Below, piece by piece: positions 1 to 7,738 of a stretch of DNA of 22,749 nt. The translations under genes were made by a program, and so were the position numbers. Under the pieces are notes generated by a model that ran no database searches, was not told the origin of the DNA, and saw nothing but the letters and a program-made list of their open reading frames with translations. Position 1 is the first letter of the stretch. Each line of letters starts with the position of its first letter. Source of the stretch: an uncultured Thalassospira sp. (GTDB lineage: Bacteria; Pseudomonadota; Alphaproteobacteria; Rhodospirillales_A; Thalassospiraceae); NCBI GenBank assembly GCA_946885765.1, contig CAMPHD010000010.1:1-22749 (forward strand), given 5' to 3'.

Positions 1-1019
1 TCCGCCCCGGAAGCCGAACCGCGATCAAGCAGGATCGCCAAAGGCACACCGGCGAAATAATCACTACTGTCAGCTTCATAACTGCGAAGCTTTCGCTCGC
101 CCCGCCCTTCGGTCGCGACAATCAGGCCGTCACTCAGGAACTGATCGGCAATGTCCGCCGCACTGTCAAGCAAGCCACCTGGGTTCCGGCGTAAGTCGAC
201 AATGATCCCGCGCGGCTTCCCGATCTGGTCTTCCAGCATTTGAAGATATTCGCGTGTCTGATCAAGCGTACTCGCATCAAAACGCGACACCCGAACATAG
301 GCCAGATCGTTATCGATGATTGATGCCGTCACAGATGGGACTTCGATCCGGGCACGTTTGACGGTGACGTCAAAATTTTCCTGCTTACGCCGGATCGTTA
401 ATGTCACCGGGTCACCGACACGACCGCGCATAAGCCGGACAGCTTCTGCAATCGGTTCACCCTTCATGTCATGACCGTCAATATGTGTAATCCGGTCATT
501 GGGCTGCAACCCGGCCCGTGCGGCAGGCGTATCGTCAATTGGCGATACGATACGGATCAATTTATCTTCGTCCTGCGAAATAACGATACCGACCCCGGCA
601 AAGCTGCCTTCCGTACTTTCCTGCAGACGGCGAAACATTTCATCGGTCATATAGGCACTGTGTGGATCAAGATCATGCAGGCTTTCATCCAGCGCCGCCC
701 CGACAATACCGGATGGCGTGTTATCTTCTGCCTCGAGTTCCGGCAAACTGGCAATCGCCCGCTCGACAAAGGCAGGGCGATCAATGTCTTCGACATAAGT
801 ATCCGAGAGAACCTGAACCGCTTCGACAAACAATTTGTCTGCACGGTCATACTGATCACTGGTTGCGTTATCTGCGACATAATCGCGGTAGGCATCCAGG
901 AAAAGTTGTTCATCATCGCTTGGCCAAACCGGACCGGCACATGCAACCAGCCTTGTCCCGGCAAATGAAATCACCACCGCAAGTAAAATTGGCAATATTC
1001 CTTTGCGCAGCACGGCCAT
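1..1019 (-). CDS. S41-family C-terminal processing protease (CtpA-like), 5' part only
   Basis: The reading frame stays open from an ATG at 1019 to the window edge, giving 339 residues of the N-terminal part. A good ribosome-binding site (CAGGAGT) abuts the start. Residues 5-26 form a hydrophobic export signal that ends in LVAC (residues 24-27), which resembles a lipobox, so the protein may be a lipoprotein. The segment after DPHSAYM (118-124) and STEGSFAGVGI is typical of carboxyl-terminal processing peptidases. A PDZ domain covers about 139-222. The protease core follows, with VDLRRNPGGLLDSA (274-287) and GSASGA at 334-339. By comparison with the CtpB/Prc motif the second Ser (S337) is the nucleophile. 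The catalytic Lys, normally about 25 residues later, lies outside the window. The family cleaves periplasmic proteins near their C-termini. The physiological substrate cannot be told from sequence. Confidence 0.9.
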   Translation of the reverse strand, partial: MAVLRKGILPILLAVVISFAGTRLVACAGPVWPSDDEQLFLDAYRDYVADNATSDQYDRADKLFVEAVQVLSDTYVEDIDRPAFVERAIASLPELEAEDNTPSGIVGAALDESLHDLDPHSAYMTDEMFRRLQESTEGSFAGVGIVISQDEDKLIRIVSPIDDTPAARAGLQPNDRITHIDGHDMKGEPIAEAVRLMRGRVGDPVTLTIRRKQENFDVTVKRARIEVPSVTASIIDNDLAYVRVSRFDASTLDQTREYLQMLEDQIGKPRGIIVDLRRNPGGLLDSAADIADQFLSDGLIVATEGRGERKLRSYEADSSDYFAGVPLAILLDRGSASGA

Positions 1020-1118
1020 ACTCCTGTGTTTTATCATTCTTTTATATCGTGTCCCGATTACCGGAAGAGCAGTTTAGCCTGCCAAACCCCGAATGGCGAC
1101 CCTGCAACCACGCCCCTA

Positions 1119-1134
1119 TCCGATTTATATCGGA
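1119..1134. promoter_or_regulatory. Short dyad, possible operator
   Basis: TCCGAT and ATCGGA form perfect 6-base arms around a TTAT centre. The dyad lies about midway between two divergent starts, a usual place for a dimeric repressor site. No regulator gene is next to it, so the function is only inferred, and a chance dyad of this size is possible. Confidence 0.3.
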
Positions 1135-1285
1135 ACCAGTATGTATTATTGCCAGTACTGCAGCGCAACACTTGCAGACTGAAAGTGACAACACACGACG
1201 AATGTCTGAGAAGAATTTGTCATTTTCAGGCGGAAACAGACTCGATCTTCCTTACTCATCTGATTATGCTACATGTCAAGAATAA

Positions 1286-1303
1286 CGCCCCGCAATGCGG
1301 GCG
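1286..1303. repeat. GC-rich hairpin upstream of the acyl-CoA dehydrogenase
   Basis: CGCCCCGC and GCGGGCG can pair over seven positions, with one bulged C and an AAT loop. The hairpin lies 43 bases before the dehydrogenase ATG, so it would be in the leader of that message if transcription starts upstream. No T-run follows on the plus strand, so it is not a standard terminator. Confidence 0.4.
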
Positions 1304-1346
1304 ACACCGAGCGGGCGCCTCACAATTCAGGGAGACGTCTTTTTCC

Positions 1347-3122
1347 ATGACCGATTACACACCACCAATCCATGATCTGCGGTTTCTGATCCATGAAGTG
1401 ATCGGCTTGCAAACCGTTTCAGATATCCCTTGCTTTGCCGAAACCACTCCTGATCTTGTAGATGCCATCCTCGAAGAAGCGGGCAAACTTGCCGCCGGGG
1501 TACTGGCACCATTAAACCGGGTCGGAGATAAGGAAGGTTCCATTCTTCAGGCCGATGGCAGTGTTCGCACACCGACGGGCTGGAAAGACGCCTATGGTAA
1601 ATTTTGCGAAGGCGGTTGGCAAGGCATCAGCGCACCTGAAGCGGAAGGTGGTATGGGCCTGCCACTCCTGATCGGGGCAGCGGTAGGCGAACTTTGGCAT
1701 TCAGCAAATATGGCCTTTTCACTTTGCCCGATGCTGACGGCAGGGGCCATTGAGCTCCTGACAGCACATGGATCGAACGAGCAGCGCGCACTTTACCTTT
1801 CGCGAATGATCAGCGGTGAATGGACCGGCACCATGAATCTGACCGAACCGCAGGCGGGTTCGGACCTTTCAAAAGTTCGCAGTATGGCAGCCCCCGCTGG
1901 AGACAGCAGTTACCGGGTGACAGGCCAAAAGATTTTCATCACCTATGGCGATCACGAGATGACAGGCAACATTGTCCATCTTGTTCTAGCCAGAACACCT
2001 GACGCGCCAGAAGGTGTCAAAGGCATTTCATTGTTCATTGTGCCCAAGTTTCTTGTTAACGCGGATGGTACGACAAGCGAACGCAACGACGTCAAATGCG
2101 TATCACTGGAGCACAAACTTGGCATTCATGGCAGCCCGACAGCGGTGCTTTCGTTCGGGGATCAGGGTGGTGCCATCGGATATCTGGTCGGCGCTGAAGG
2201 TCAAGGTCTGGCCTGCATGTTTACCATGATGAATAATGCCCGTCTTGCGGTCGGCCAGCAGGGTGTTGCCATCTCTGAACGTGCCTATCAACAGGCTGTG
2301 TCTTATGCACGTGATCGTAAACAAGGCAAGTCGGCAACGACAGGTCATGATGACACTATCATTCATCATGGGGACATCCAGCGCATGTTGATCAGAATGC
2401 GGTCAACAACCGAAGCCGCACGCGCGTTATCGCTTTATGCAGCGGTCCAGCTTGATATTGCCCATAATCACAATAACAAGGATATGCGTGCGGCCGCACA
2501 GGCACGCGCCGACCTCCTGATCCCGATGGTCAAGGGCTGGTCAACGGATTTGGGGGTCGAAAACGCTTCCCTTGGCATTCAGGTTCACGGCGGAATGGGC
2601 TTTATCGAAGAAACCGGTGCAGCCCAACATCTGCGCGACGCTCGGATTGCACCAATTTACGAAGGCACAAATGGCATTCAGGCACTGGATCTGATTGGTC
2701 GAAAACTCTTACGCGACAAGGGATCAGCCATGCAGGCGCTCGTTGCCGAAATGCGTGAAACCATCGCCCAAACAGCCGATGCTGATAATATCGCAAAACC
2801 GGCAAAGATGCTGGGCGACGCAATTGACCAGCTTGAAAAAACAACGATAGACATCCTTGCCAAAAGCGAAGCTTCCTCGGCATTCGCACAAGCTGTCGCC
2901 TCTCCTTATTTGCGACAAGCATCGATTTGTGTCGCAGGATGGTTGATGTATTGCTCGCAAAAAAAATTATCTGGCGACCGTGTCGAACCGGGCTTCGCCA
3001 ATGCCAAGCATCTGAGTTGCGATTTCTTTTTTGGGCAAGTACTCCCGGAAACCGACTTTCTGGCACGCCAGTTTGCCAATACACAAAACGACCTGCTGCC
3101 CGACACAGCGCCATTATTCTGA
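1347..3122 (+). CDS. Acyl-CoA dehydrogenase (DmdC-like, with extra C-terminal domain)
   Basis: This FAD flavoenzyme of 591 residues oxidises an acyl-CoA to the enoyl-CoA. The length, the N-terminal segment before the fold, and a C-terminal extension beyond residue about 460 fit the roughly 590-600-residue subfamily that includes 3-methylmercaptopropionyl-CoA dehydrogenases, rather than the roughly 380-residue short forms. Visible motifs are MNLTEPQAGSDL (163-174, FAD/substrate region), QVHGGMGF (412-419) and IYEGTNGIQ (437-445), with Glu439 as the expected catalytic base. The start at 1347 is chosen because GGAGA precedes it by 12 bases and MTDYTPP resembles family N-termini. An upstream in-frame ATG at 1026 would add 107 unconserved residues. 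The substrate cannot be named. No beta-oxidation partner genes are adjacent. Confidence 0.88.
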   Translation: MTDYTPPIHDLRFLIHEVIGLQTVSDIPCFAETTPDLVDAILEEAGKLAAGVLAPLNRVGDKEGSILQADGSVRTPTGWKDAYGKFCEGGWQGISAPEAEGGMGLPLLIGAAVGELWHSANMAFSLCPMLTAGAIELLTAHGSNEQRALYLSRMISGEWTGTMNLTEPQAGSDLSKVRSMAAPAGDSSYRVTGQKIFITYGDHEMTGNIVHLVLARTPDAPEGVKGISLFIVPKFLVNADGTTSERNDVKCVSLEHKLGIHGSPTAVLSFGDQGGAIGYLVGAEGQGLACMFTMMNNARLAVGQQGVAISERAYQQAVSYARDRKQGKSATTGHDDTIIHHGDIQRMLIRMRSTTEAARALSLYAAVQLDIAHNHNNKDMRAAAQARADLLIPMVKGWSTDLGVENASLGIQVHGGMGFIEETGAAQHLRDARIAPIYEGTNGIQALDLIGRKLLRDKGSAMQALVAEMRETIAQTADADNIAKPAKMLGDAIDQLEKTTIDILAKSEASSAFAQAVASPYLRQASICVAGWLMYCSQKKLSGDRVEPGFANAKHLSCDFFFGQVLPETDFLARQFANTQNDLLPDTAPLF

Positions 3123-3151
3123 CACAGCTTTGGCGTTGTAATCCCCTGATG

Positions 3152-3178
3152 CCTCGTAAAGCATAATGCATAGCGAGG
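3152..3178 (+). terminator. Weak hairpin after the acyl-CoA dehydrogenase
   Basis: CCTCG and CGAGG can pair around an inner GCAT/ATGC pairing, about 30 bases after the dehydrogenase stop. Only a short, interrupted T-rich stretch follows, so termination here is a weak inference. Confidence 0.3.
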
Positions 3179-3306
3179 TATCAATTTTCGCCTTTAACGA
3201 CAATCGGTTGCCGTCTGCTCCACCGCGACCACCCTGCCTCATCGCGCAACAGTATAATTGCCGGGATTTATCCCTAATTTCCTGTTTCGGTTTCTGAACG
3301 CTTCTC

Positions 3307-3312
3307 TATAAT
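3307..3312 (+). promoter_or_regulatory. Perfect -10 box (TATAAT) just before lptF
   Basis: TATAAT ends only seven bases before the lptF ATG. No clear -35 lies 16-18 bases upstream. No Shine-Dalgarno sequence lies between the box and the ATG. If used, transcription would begin at or within a base or two of the start codon and give a leaderless message. A second TATAAT at 3253-3258 could give a normal leader, also without a convincing -35. Confidence 0.4.
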
Positions 3313-3319
3313 CCGGCCA

Positions 3320-4438
3320 ATGAATCGTTTAACCCGATATATGCTGAAACAGCAATTTATCATGATGGTGTTTGTGACACTTGGCTTGCTTTGTGTCATC
3401 TGGCTGTCGCAAAGCCTGCGTTTCATTGAAATGATTGTGAATCGGGGCCTGTCTGTCTCGGTCTTTTTGCAATTGACATCGTTGCTGCTTCCCAGTTTTC
3501 TGGCAATTATTTTACCCATCTCGCTCTTTTTCGTTGTTGTTTTCACCTACAATAAACTTATTCAGGATCGCGAGCTGATCGTTATGCGCTCTGCCGGGTT
3601 GAGCCAATGGGCATTGGCGAAACCAACACTCATCCTGGCATTGCTGACCGCCGCCTTCGGCTATTTCCTGACACTGTTTTACCTGCCCTACAGCTATCAG
3701 CAGTTCAAGGAACTGCAATTTTCCATTCGCAATGATTTCTCGTCAGTGTTGTTGCAGGAAGGCAGTTTTACCGATCTCGACGGCTTGACTGTTTACATTC
3801 GGGAAGTCGGGCAGGATAACGAGCTACTTGGAATTCTGGTTCACGATTCAAGAGACCCTGCTGCGCAAGCAACAATGATGGCCAAGAATGGGGCTCTTGT
3901 CAGAACCGAAAACGGCCCGAGGATCGTGTTGCTTGACGGAAACCGGCAGGAAGTCAACATCAAGGACGGCACGATGTCGATCCTCTATTTCGACCGCTAT
4001 GCTGTTGATATTGCCCACAACACAGAAGACCCCACCTTGCGATACCGGGAAGCGCGGGAGAGAAGCGTAACCAACCTTCTGACAGCAATGCCGCCTGATA
4101 TTTATCAGAATGACCTTGGTCCGTTTCGCGCCGAGGGACATGACCGGTTAATTTCGCCATTATACGCAATCGGCTTCGCCAGCATTGCGCTTGCAGTTTT
4201 GGTTTCAAGCAGTTTCTCCCGTCGGGGTCAGACGGGCAGATTGCTGCTGGCGATTGCTGTCATGATTGTTTTTCAGGTTATCGGCATTGCCATGAAAAAC
4301 CTTGCAGCAAAGAACCCGGACCTTGTGCCGCTTATGTATCTAAATGCACTTCTTCCGATCATCGGGGGCCTCTATTGGACATTCCGCGGACCGCAAAACC
4401 AGGCGAAGGCAGCGAACCGTGATGAGGTTACCGCATGA
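3320..4438 (+). CDS. lptF: LPS export permease LptF
   Basis: This is an inner-membrane permease subunit of the LptB2FG transporter, which extracts lipopolysaccharide and feeds it to the periplasmic bridge. At 372 residues it matches the family length. It has the usual layout: transmembrane helices near 12-34, 48-77 and 101-124, a periplasmic beta-jellyroll domain (about 130-270), then three more helices near 280-298, 307-326 and 333-354. The N-terminal MNRLTRYMLKQ and the RELIVMRSAGLS coupling-helix region (84-95) are family hallmarks. The gene overlaps lptG by four bases (ATGA), so the two are translationally coupled. No Shine-Dalgarno precedes the ATG (see the -10 box). It is the first gene of the operon running to rsmA. 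Confidence 0.95.
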   Translation: MNRLTRYMLKQQFIMMVFVTLGLLCVIWLSQSLRFIEMIVNRGLSVSVFLQLTSLLLPSFLAIILPISLFFVVVFTYNKLIQDRELIVMRSAGLSQWALAKPTLILALLTAAFGYFLTLFYLPYSYQQFKELQFSIRNDFSSVLLQEGSFTDLDGLTVYIREVGQDNELLGILVHDSRDPAAQATMMAKNGALVRTENGPRIVLLDGNRQEVNIKDGTMSILYFDRYAVDIAHNTEDPTLRYREARERSVTNLLTAMPPDIYQNDLGPFRAEGHDRLISPLYAIGFASIALAVLVSSSFSRRGQTGRLLLAIAVMIVFQVIGIAMKNLAAKNPDLVPLMYLNALLPIIGGLYWTFRGPQNQAKAANRDEVTA

Positions 4439-5538
4439 GGATTTCCCCTACGCTAACCTTGTATTTCGGCAAGCATGTCCTGATTTCCATACTCGGGATA
4501 CTTGCTCTTTTGATCGGGTTGATCCTTATTGGCGATACCATTGAATTGTTACGCAGAGCAGGCGGAAAACCAGATGCCACGGTGGGTATCGTTTTTCAGA
4601 TGGCCGCCAGCAGAATTCCCTTCATGACCGAAAAAGTCCTGCCGTTTGCGGTTTTGTTCGGCTCAATGTTTTCGTTCTGGAAGCTGACCGGTAATCAGGA
4701 ACTTGTTGTGACACGCGCAGCAGGTGTTTCCGCATGGCAATTTTTGCTGCCGCCGATCATGTGCGCGATTTTGCTCGGCTCCATTCAGGTCATGGCTCTC
4801 AATCCGCTGTCCTCTATATTGCTGCAGCGCTACGAAACACTTGAAGCACGTTACCTTCAGGGTAACAGCAGCATCATGAACCTGTCTTCAAGCGGTTTGT
4901 GGTTACGTCAGGGCACACAGGATGGCCAGGCGGTGATCTATGCCCGTGAAGTGCGTGGTCAGGCAACAGATCGGGTAGATTTGCGCAACGTCACCATCTT
5001 CCGGTTCGAGAATGCGGATGATTTCACGACCCGAATTGATGCCCAGCGTGCCGTGCTCGAGCCCGGCACCTGGCATTTTTATGATGCATGGACGTTTCAT
5101 CCGGGGCAGGTCAGTGAATTTTCATCGGAGTTGATGTTACCCACCAACCTGACAATCCGAAAAATTCAGGACAGTTTTGCATCGCCGGAAACGATGTCGT
5201 TCTGGGATCTGAAGCCGTTTATCAATCTTCTGGAACGCGCTGGTTTTAATGCAACCCGACATCGCATACATTTTCACAGTTTGCTGTCGCGTCCATTGCT
5301 ACTTTGCGCAATGGTTCTAATTGCTGCCGCATTCTGTCTTAAATTTTCTCGACGCCGCCGTGCATCTCTTGTTATCGGTGGCGGTGTTGCAACTGGGTTC
5401 ATTCTTTATTTTTGCACCGATGTCATTTCAGCACTTGGAGTTTCGGGTGGAATCCCGCCTGTTCTGGCACCCTGGGCACCTGCAGGTATATCGTTGCTAT
5501 TGGGGGTTTCGACCTTGCTGCATCTGGAGGACGGCTAG
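4435..5538 (+). CDS. lptG: LPS export permease LptG
   Basis: This is the partner permease of LptF in the LptB2FG ABC transporter of the inner membrane. It has 367 residues. Helices are visible near 14-33, 66-83 and 104-122, then a periplasmic jellyroll (about 130-270), then helices near 286-303, 312-334 and 345-362. The QELVVTRAAGVSAWQF segment (88-103) is the cytoplasmic coupling helix that contacts LptB. The start overlaps the lptF stop, and lptD begins four bases after the stop. The ATPase LptB and the bridge protein LptA are not in this window, so they must be encoded elsewhere. Confidence 0.94.
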   Translation: MRISPTLTLYFGKHVLISILGILALLIGLILIGDTIELLRRAGGKPDATVGIVFQMAASRIPFMTEKVLPFAVLFGSMFSFWKLTGNQELVVTRAAGVSAWQFLLPPIMCAILLGSIQVMALNPLSSILLQRYETLEARYLQGNSSIMNLSSSGLWLRQGTQDGQAVIYAREVRGQATDRVDLRNVTIFRFENADDFTTRIDAQRAVLEPGTWHFYDAWTFHPGQVSEFSSELMLPTNLTIRKIQDSFASPETMSFWDLKPFINLLERAGFNATRHRIHFHSLLSRPLLLCAMVLIAAAFCLKFSRRRRASLVIGGGVATGFILYFCTDVISALGVSGGIPPVLAPWAPAGISLLLGVSTLLHLEDG

Positions 5539-5542
5539 CTGA

Positions 5543-7726
5543 ATGGCGTGTACTGGGGGAATGATAAAAAGACTGGCAACGGGGACGATACTTGGCTGTA
5601 CATTTGCACTAGCCGGGACCTATTCGATTGCCGCCAAAGCCCAACAATCCGATGAAATCACAACCGAAAACGAAGAACAATCCAAGATATTGTTCAGCGC
5701 CGACGAGGTTGACTATAATCGCGAATTGCAAACGGTAACCGCACGCGGAAATGTTGAAATTTCCCGGGACGGTCGGATTTTGCTTGCCGATACTGTCAGC
5801 TATGACAGATCGCAGGATGTGCTGACGGCTTCTGGCAATGTCAGCATTACCGAACCCACCGGCGAAGTGACATTTGCAAGCTATGTCGAACTTACGGGTG
5901 ACTTCAAGGAAGGCATAGTTGAGGACATTTATGTCCTTCTTGATGAAAACACCCGCATTGCAGGTACCGGTGCCCGACGCAGCGGCGGAAATTTCACGGA
6001 AATTGCCAAGGCGGTTTATTCTCCCTGCAAGGTTTGCGAAGACGATCCCGAAACGCCACCTCTTTGGCGGATCAAAGCTGCACGCGTTCTTCATGATGCC
6101 AACGCAAAAACGGTTGAATACAAAGACGCGCGGCTGGAATTTGCGGGAGTTCCTGTTCTTTACTCGCCGTATTTCCAACATCCAGATCCGACCGTAAAAC
6201 GCCAATCAGGCCTTTTGGCGCCATCCTTTGGCACTACAAGCTATGTCGGCTCATTCTTCGAGTTACCCTATTACTGGGCGATTGATCCAAGCAAAGACCT
6301 GACACTTCGCCCGATTTATACAACAGACGAAGGTCCGGTACTGGCGAGTGAATACCGGCAACGCTTTGACAGCGGTGAAATGGACGTCGTCAGCAGCGTT
6401 ACCAGTGATAATAATGACGACTGGCAAGGCCATATTGATGCGGAGGGGCGTTTTGACATAGACGAGACCTGGCGCTGGGGTTTTGACGCCGAACAGGCAT
6501 CAGAAAAAACTTATATGAACAGGTATGGTTTTGGCTCGCCATCTGTATTGACGTCCAATCTGTTTACCGAAGGATTCAGAGGCTCCAGCTACAGCCGCGT
6601 CGATGGTTATTATTTTCAGGGGCTGAAAGCCGAAGATGACCGGGATACAACCCCTATCGTTTTGCCTCACGCACAGTTTCACGGTCAAACGGCCCCCGCA
6701 AAGTATGGCAGCTATACCACTCTTGACCTTGATGCCCTTTCGCTAACGCGAGAAGAGGGCACAGACTCCCACCGCCTCTCGGCCAAAGCAGGTTGGGCGC
6801 TCCCATATATTGGGACGCTGGGAGACGTAACCAAACTCTCGATGTCCATTCGCACCGACAATTACATGGTCTCTGATGTATCTCGTGACGGACAGCAGAA
6901 TTACGATGGATATGCCGGTCGTATTCTTCCTTTGGCTGCCGTTGACTGGAACATGCCATTTGTAAACAATCAGGGCAGCTACCATCATATTGTCAAGCCT
7001 ATGGTTATGGCTGCCTGGTCACCCAACGGTGGCAACCCGGACGAGATTCCGAACGAAGATTCCCAGTCATTCGAATTTGATGACATCAACATTTTCTCTC
7101 ATGACAGGTATAGCGGCCTTGACCGTGCCGAAGATGGCTTCAGAACCAGCTATGGCCTTGAATGGGGTGTTTATGGTGAGGAAGGTGGTTACACCAGCGC
7201 CATGTTCGGGCAAAGCTATCGAGCAAACAAAGGCGATACTTTTGCCGAAGGGTCCGGACTTGAGGATCACCTTTCGGACTATGTTGGCCGGGTAACAGTT
7301 TCTCCCAACAAATATGTCGATTTAACCTACCGCTACCGACTGGATAACGAGGATGTCTCGACACGCCGAAACCAGGTATCGGCTGGTGTTGGGACCAAAG
7401 AAATTTTGCGTCTTAATCTTGATTATGTTCACTTTGCCGAGGATGCCGGTACCGACGAGTTCGGGCAACGTGAAGAGGTTTACTTCCGGGCAGAGCGCCA
7501 ATTCAGCGAATTCTGGTCGGGAGTGGCATATAGTCGCTATGATCTTGATCAGAACGACCCCCTTGAATACGGTTTCGGCTTTGTTTACGAAGACGAATGC
7601 TTCGTGTTTGACGGGCAGGTCAGAAGAACGTTCTACGAAGATCAGGACCTTGGTCAGTCGGATGAGATTCTTTTCCGGCTGGTATTCAAAACACTTGGCG
7701 AATTTGCGTCAGCAGCCGGATTATAA
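5543..7726 (+). CDS. lptD: LPS assembly outer-membrane translocon LptD
   Basis: LptD forms the outer-membrane barrel that inserts lipopolysaccharide into the outer leaflet. The 727 residues begin with an export signal ending at AKA-QQ (about 31-32). An LptA/OstA-like beta-jellyroll follows (about 48-150, with SADEVDYNRELQTVTARGNV), then a large barrel rich in alternating aromatic strands. After the signal peptide only three cysteines remain: C162 and C165 as a CxxC, and C686 near the end. E. coli has two separated N-terminal cysteines and an adjacent C-terminal pair, so the disulfide pattern differs. Two starts are possible: ATG 5543 with GGAGG 12 bases upstream, or ATG 5561 directly after a G-run. 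Either leaves an intact signal peptide. The partner LptE is not recognisable here. Confidence 0.93.
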   Translation: MACTGGMIKRLATGTILGCTFALAGTYSIAAKAQQSDEITTENEEQSKILFSADEVDYNRELQTVTARGNVEISRDGRILLADTVSYDRSQDVLTASGNVSITEPTGEVTFASYVELTGDFKEGIVEDIYVLLDENTRIAGTGARRSGGNFTEIAKAVYSPCKVCEDDPETPPLWRIKAARVLHDANAKTVEYKDARLEFAGVPVLYSPYFQHPDPTVKRQSGLLAPSFGTTSYVGSFFELPYYWAIDPSKDLTLRPIYTTDEGPVLASEYRQRFDSGEMDVVSSVTSDNNDDWQGHIDAEGRFDIDETWRWGFDAEQASEKTYMNRYGFGSPSVLTSNLFTEGFRGSSYSRVDGYYFQGLKAEDDRDTTPIVLPHAQFHGQTAPAKYGSYTTLDLDALSLTREEGTDSHRLSAKAGWALPYIGTLGDVTKLSMSIRTDNYMVSDVSRDGQQNYDGYAGRILPLAAVDWNMPFVNNQGSYHHIVKPMVMAAWSPNGGNPDEIPNEDSQSFEFDDINIFSHDRYSGLDRAEDGFRTSYGLEWGVYGEEGGYTSAMFGQSYRANKGDTFAEGSGLEDHLSDYVGRVTVSPNKYVDLTYRYRLDNEDVSTRRNQVSAGVGTKEILRLNLDYVHFAEDAGTDEFGQREEVYFRAERQFSEFWSGVAYSRYDLDQNDPLEYGFGFVYEDECFVFDGQVRRTFYEDQDLGQSDEILFRLVFKTLGEFASAAGL

Positions 7727-7738
7727 GGCAGTATAGCT

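Larger units (their letters stand above)
1020..1346. other. Divergent intergenic region between the S41 protease and the acyl-CoA dehydrogenase
   Basis: These 327 bases separate two divergent genes. A TATAAA-like -10 box for the protease is visible on the minus strand at 1041-1046, without a convincing -35. A dyad (1119-1134) and a GC-rich hairpin (1286-1303) are listed separately. The dehydrogenase frame stays open through this region, but the N-terminal extension has no family character, so I treat it as non-coding. No RNA gene is recognisable. Confidence 0.6.

Noticed and set aside
1026..1346. 107-residue N-terminal extension of the acyl-CoA dehydrogenase frame
   Set aside because: There is no ribosome-binding site at the early ATG and no family similarity. 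A good start with a GGAGA site exists at 1347.
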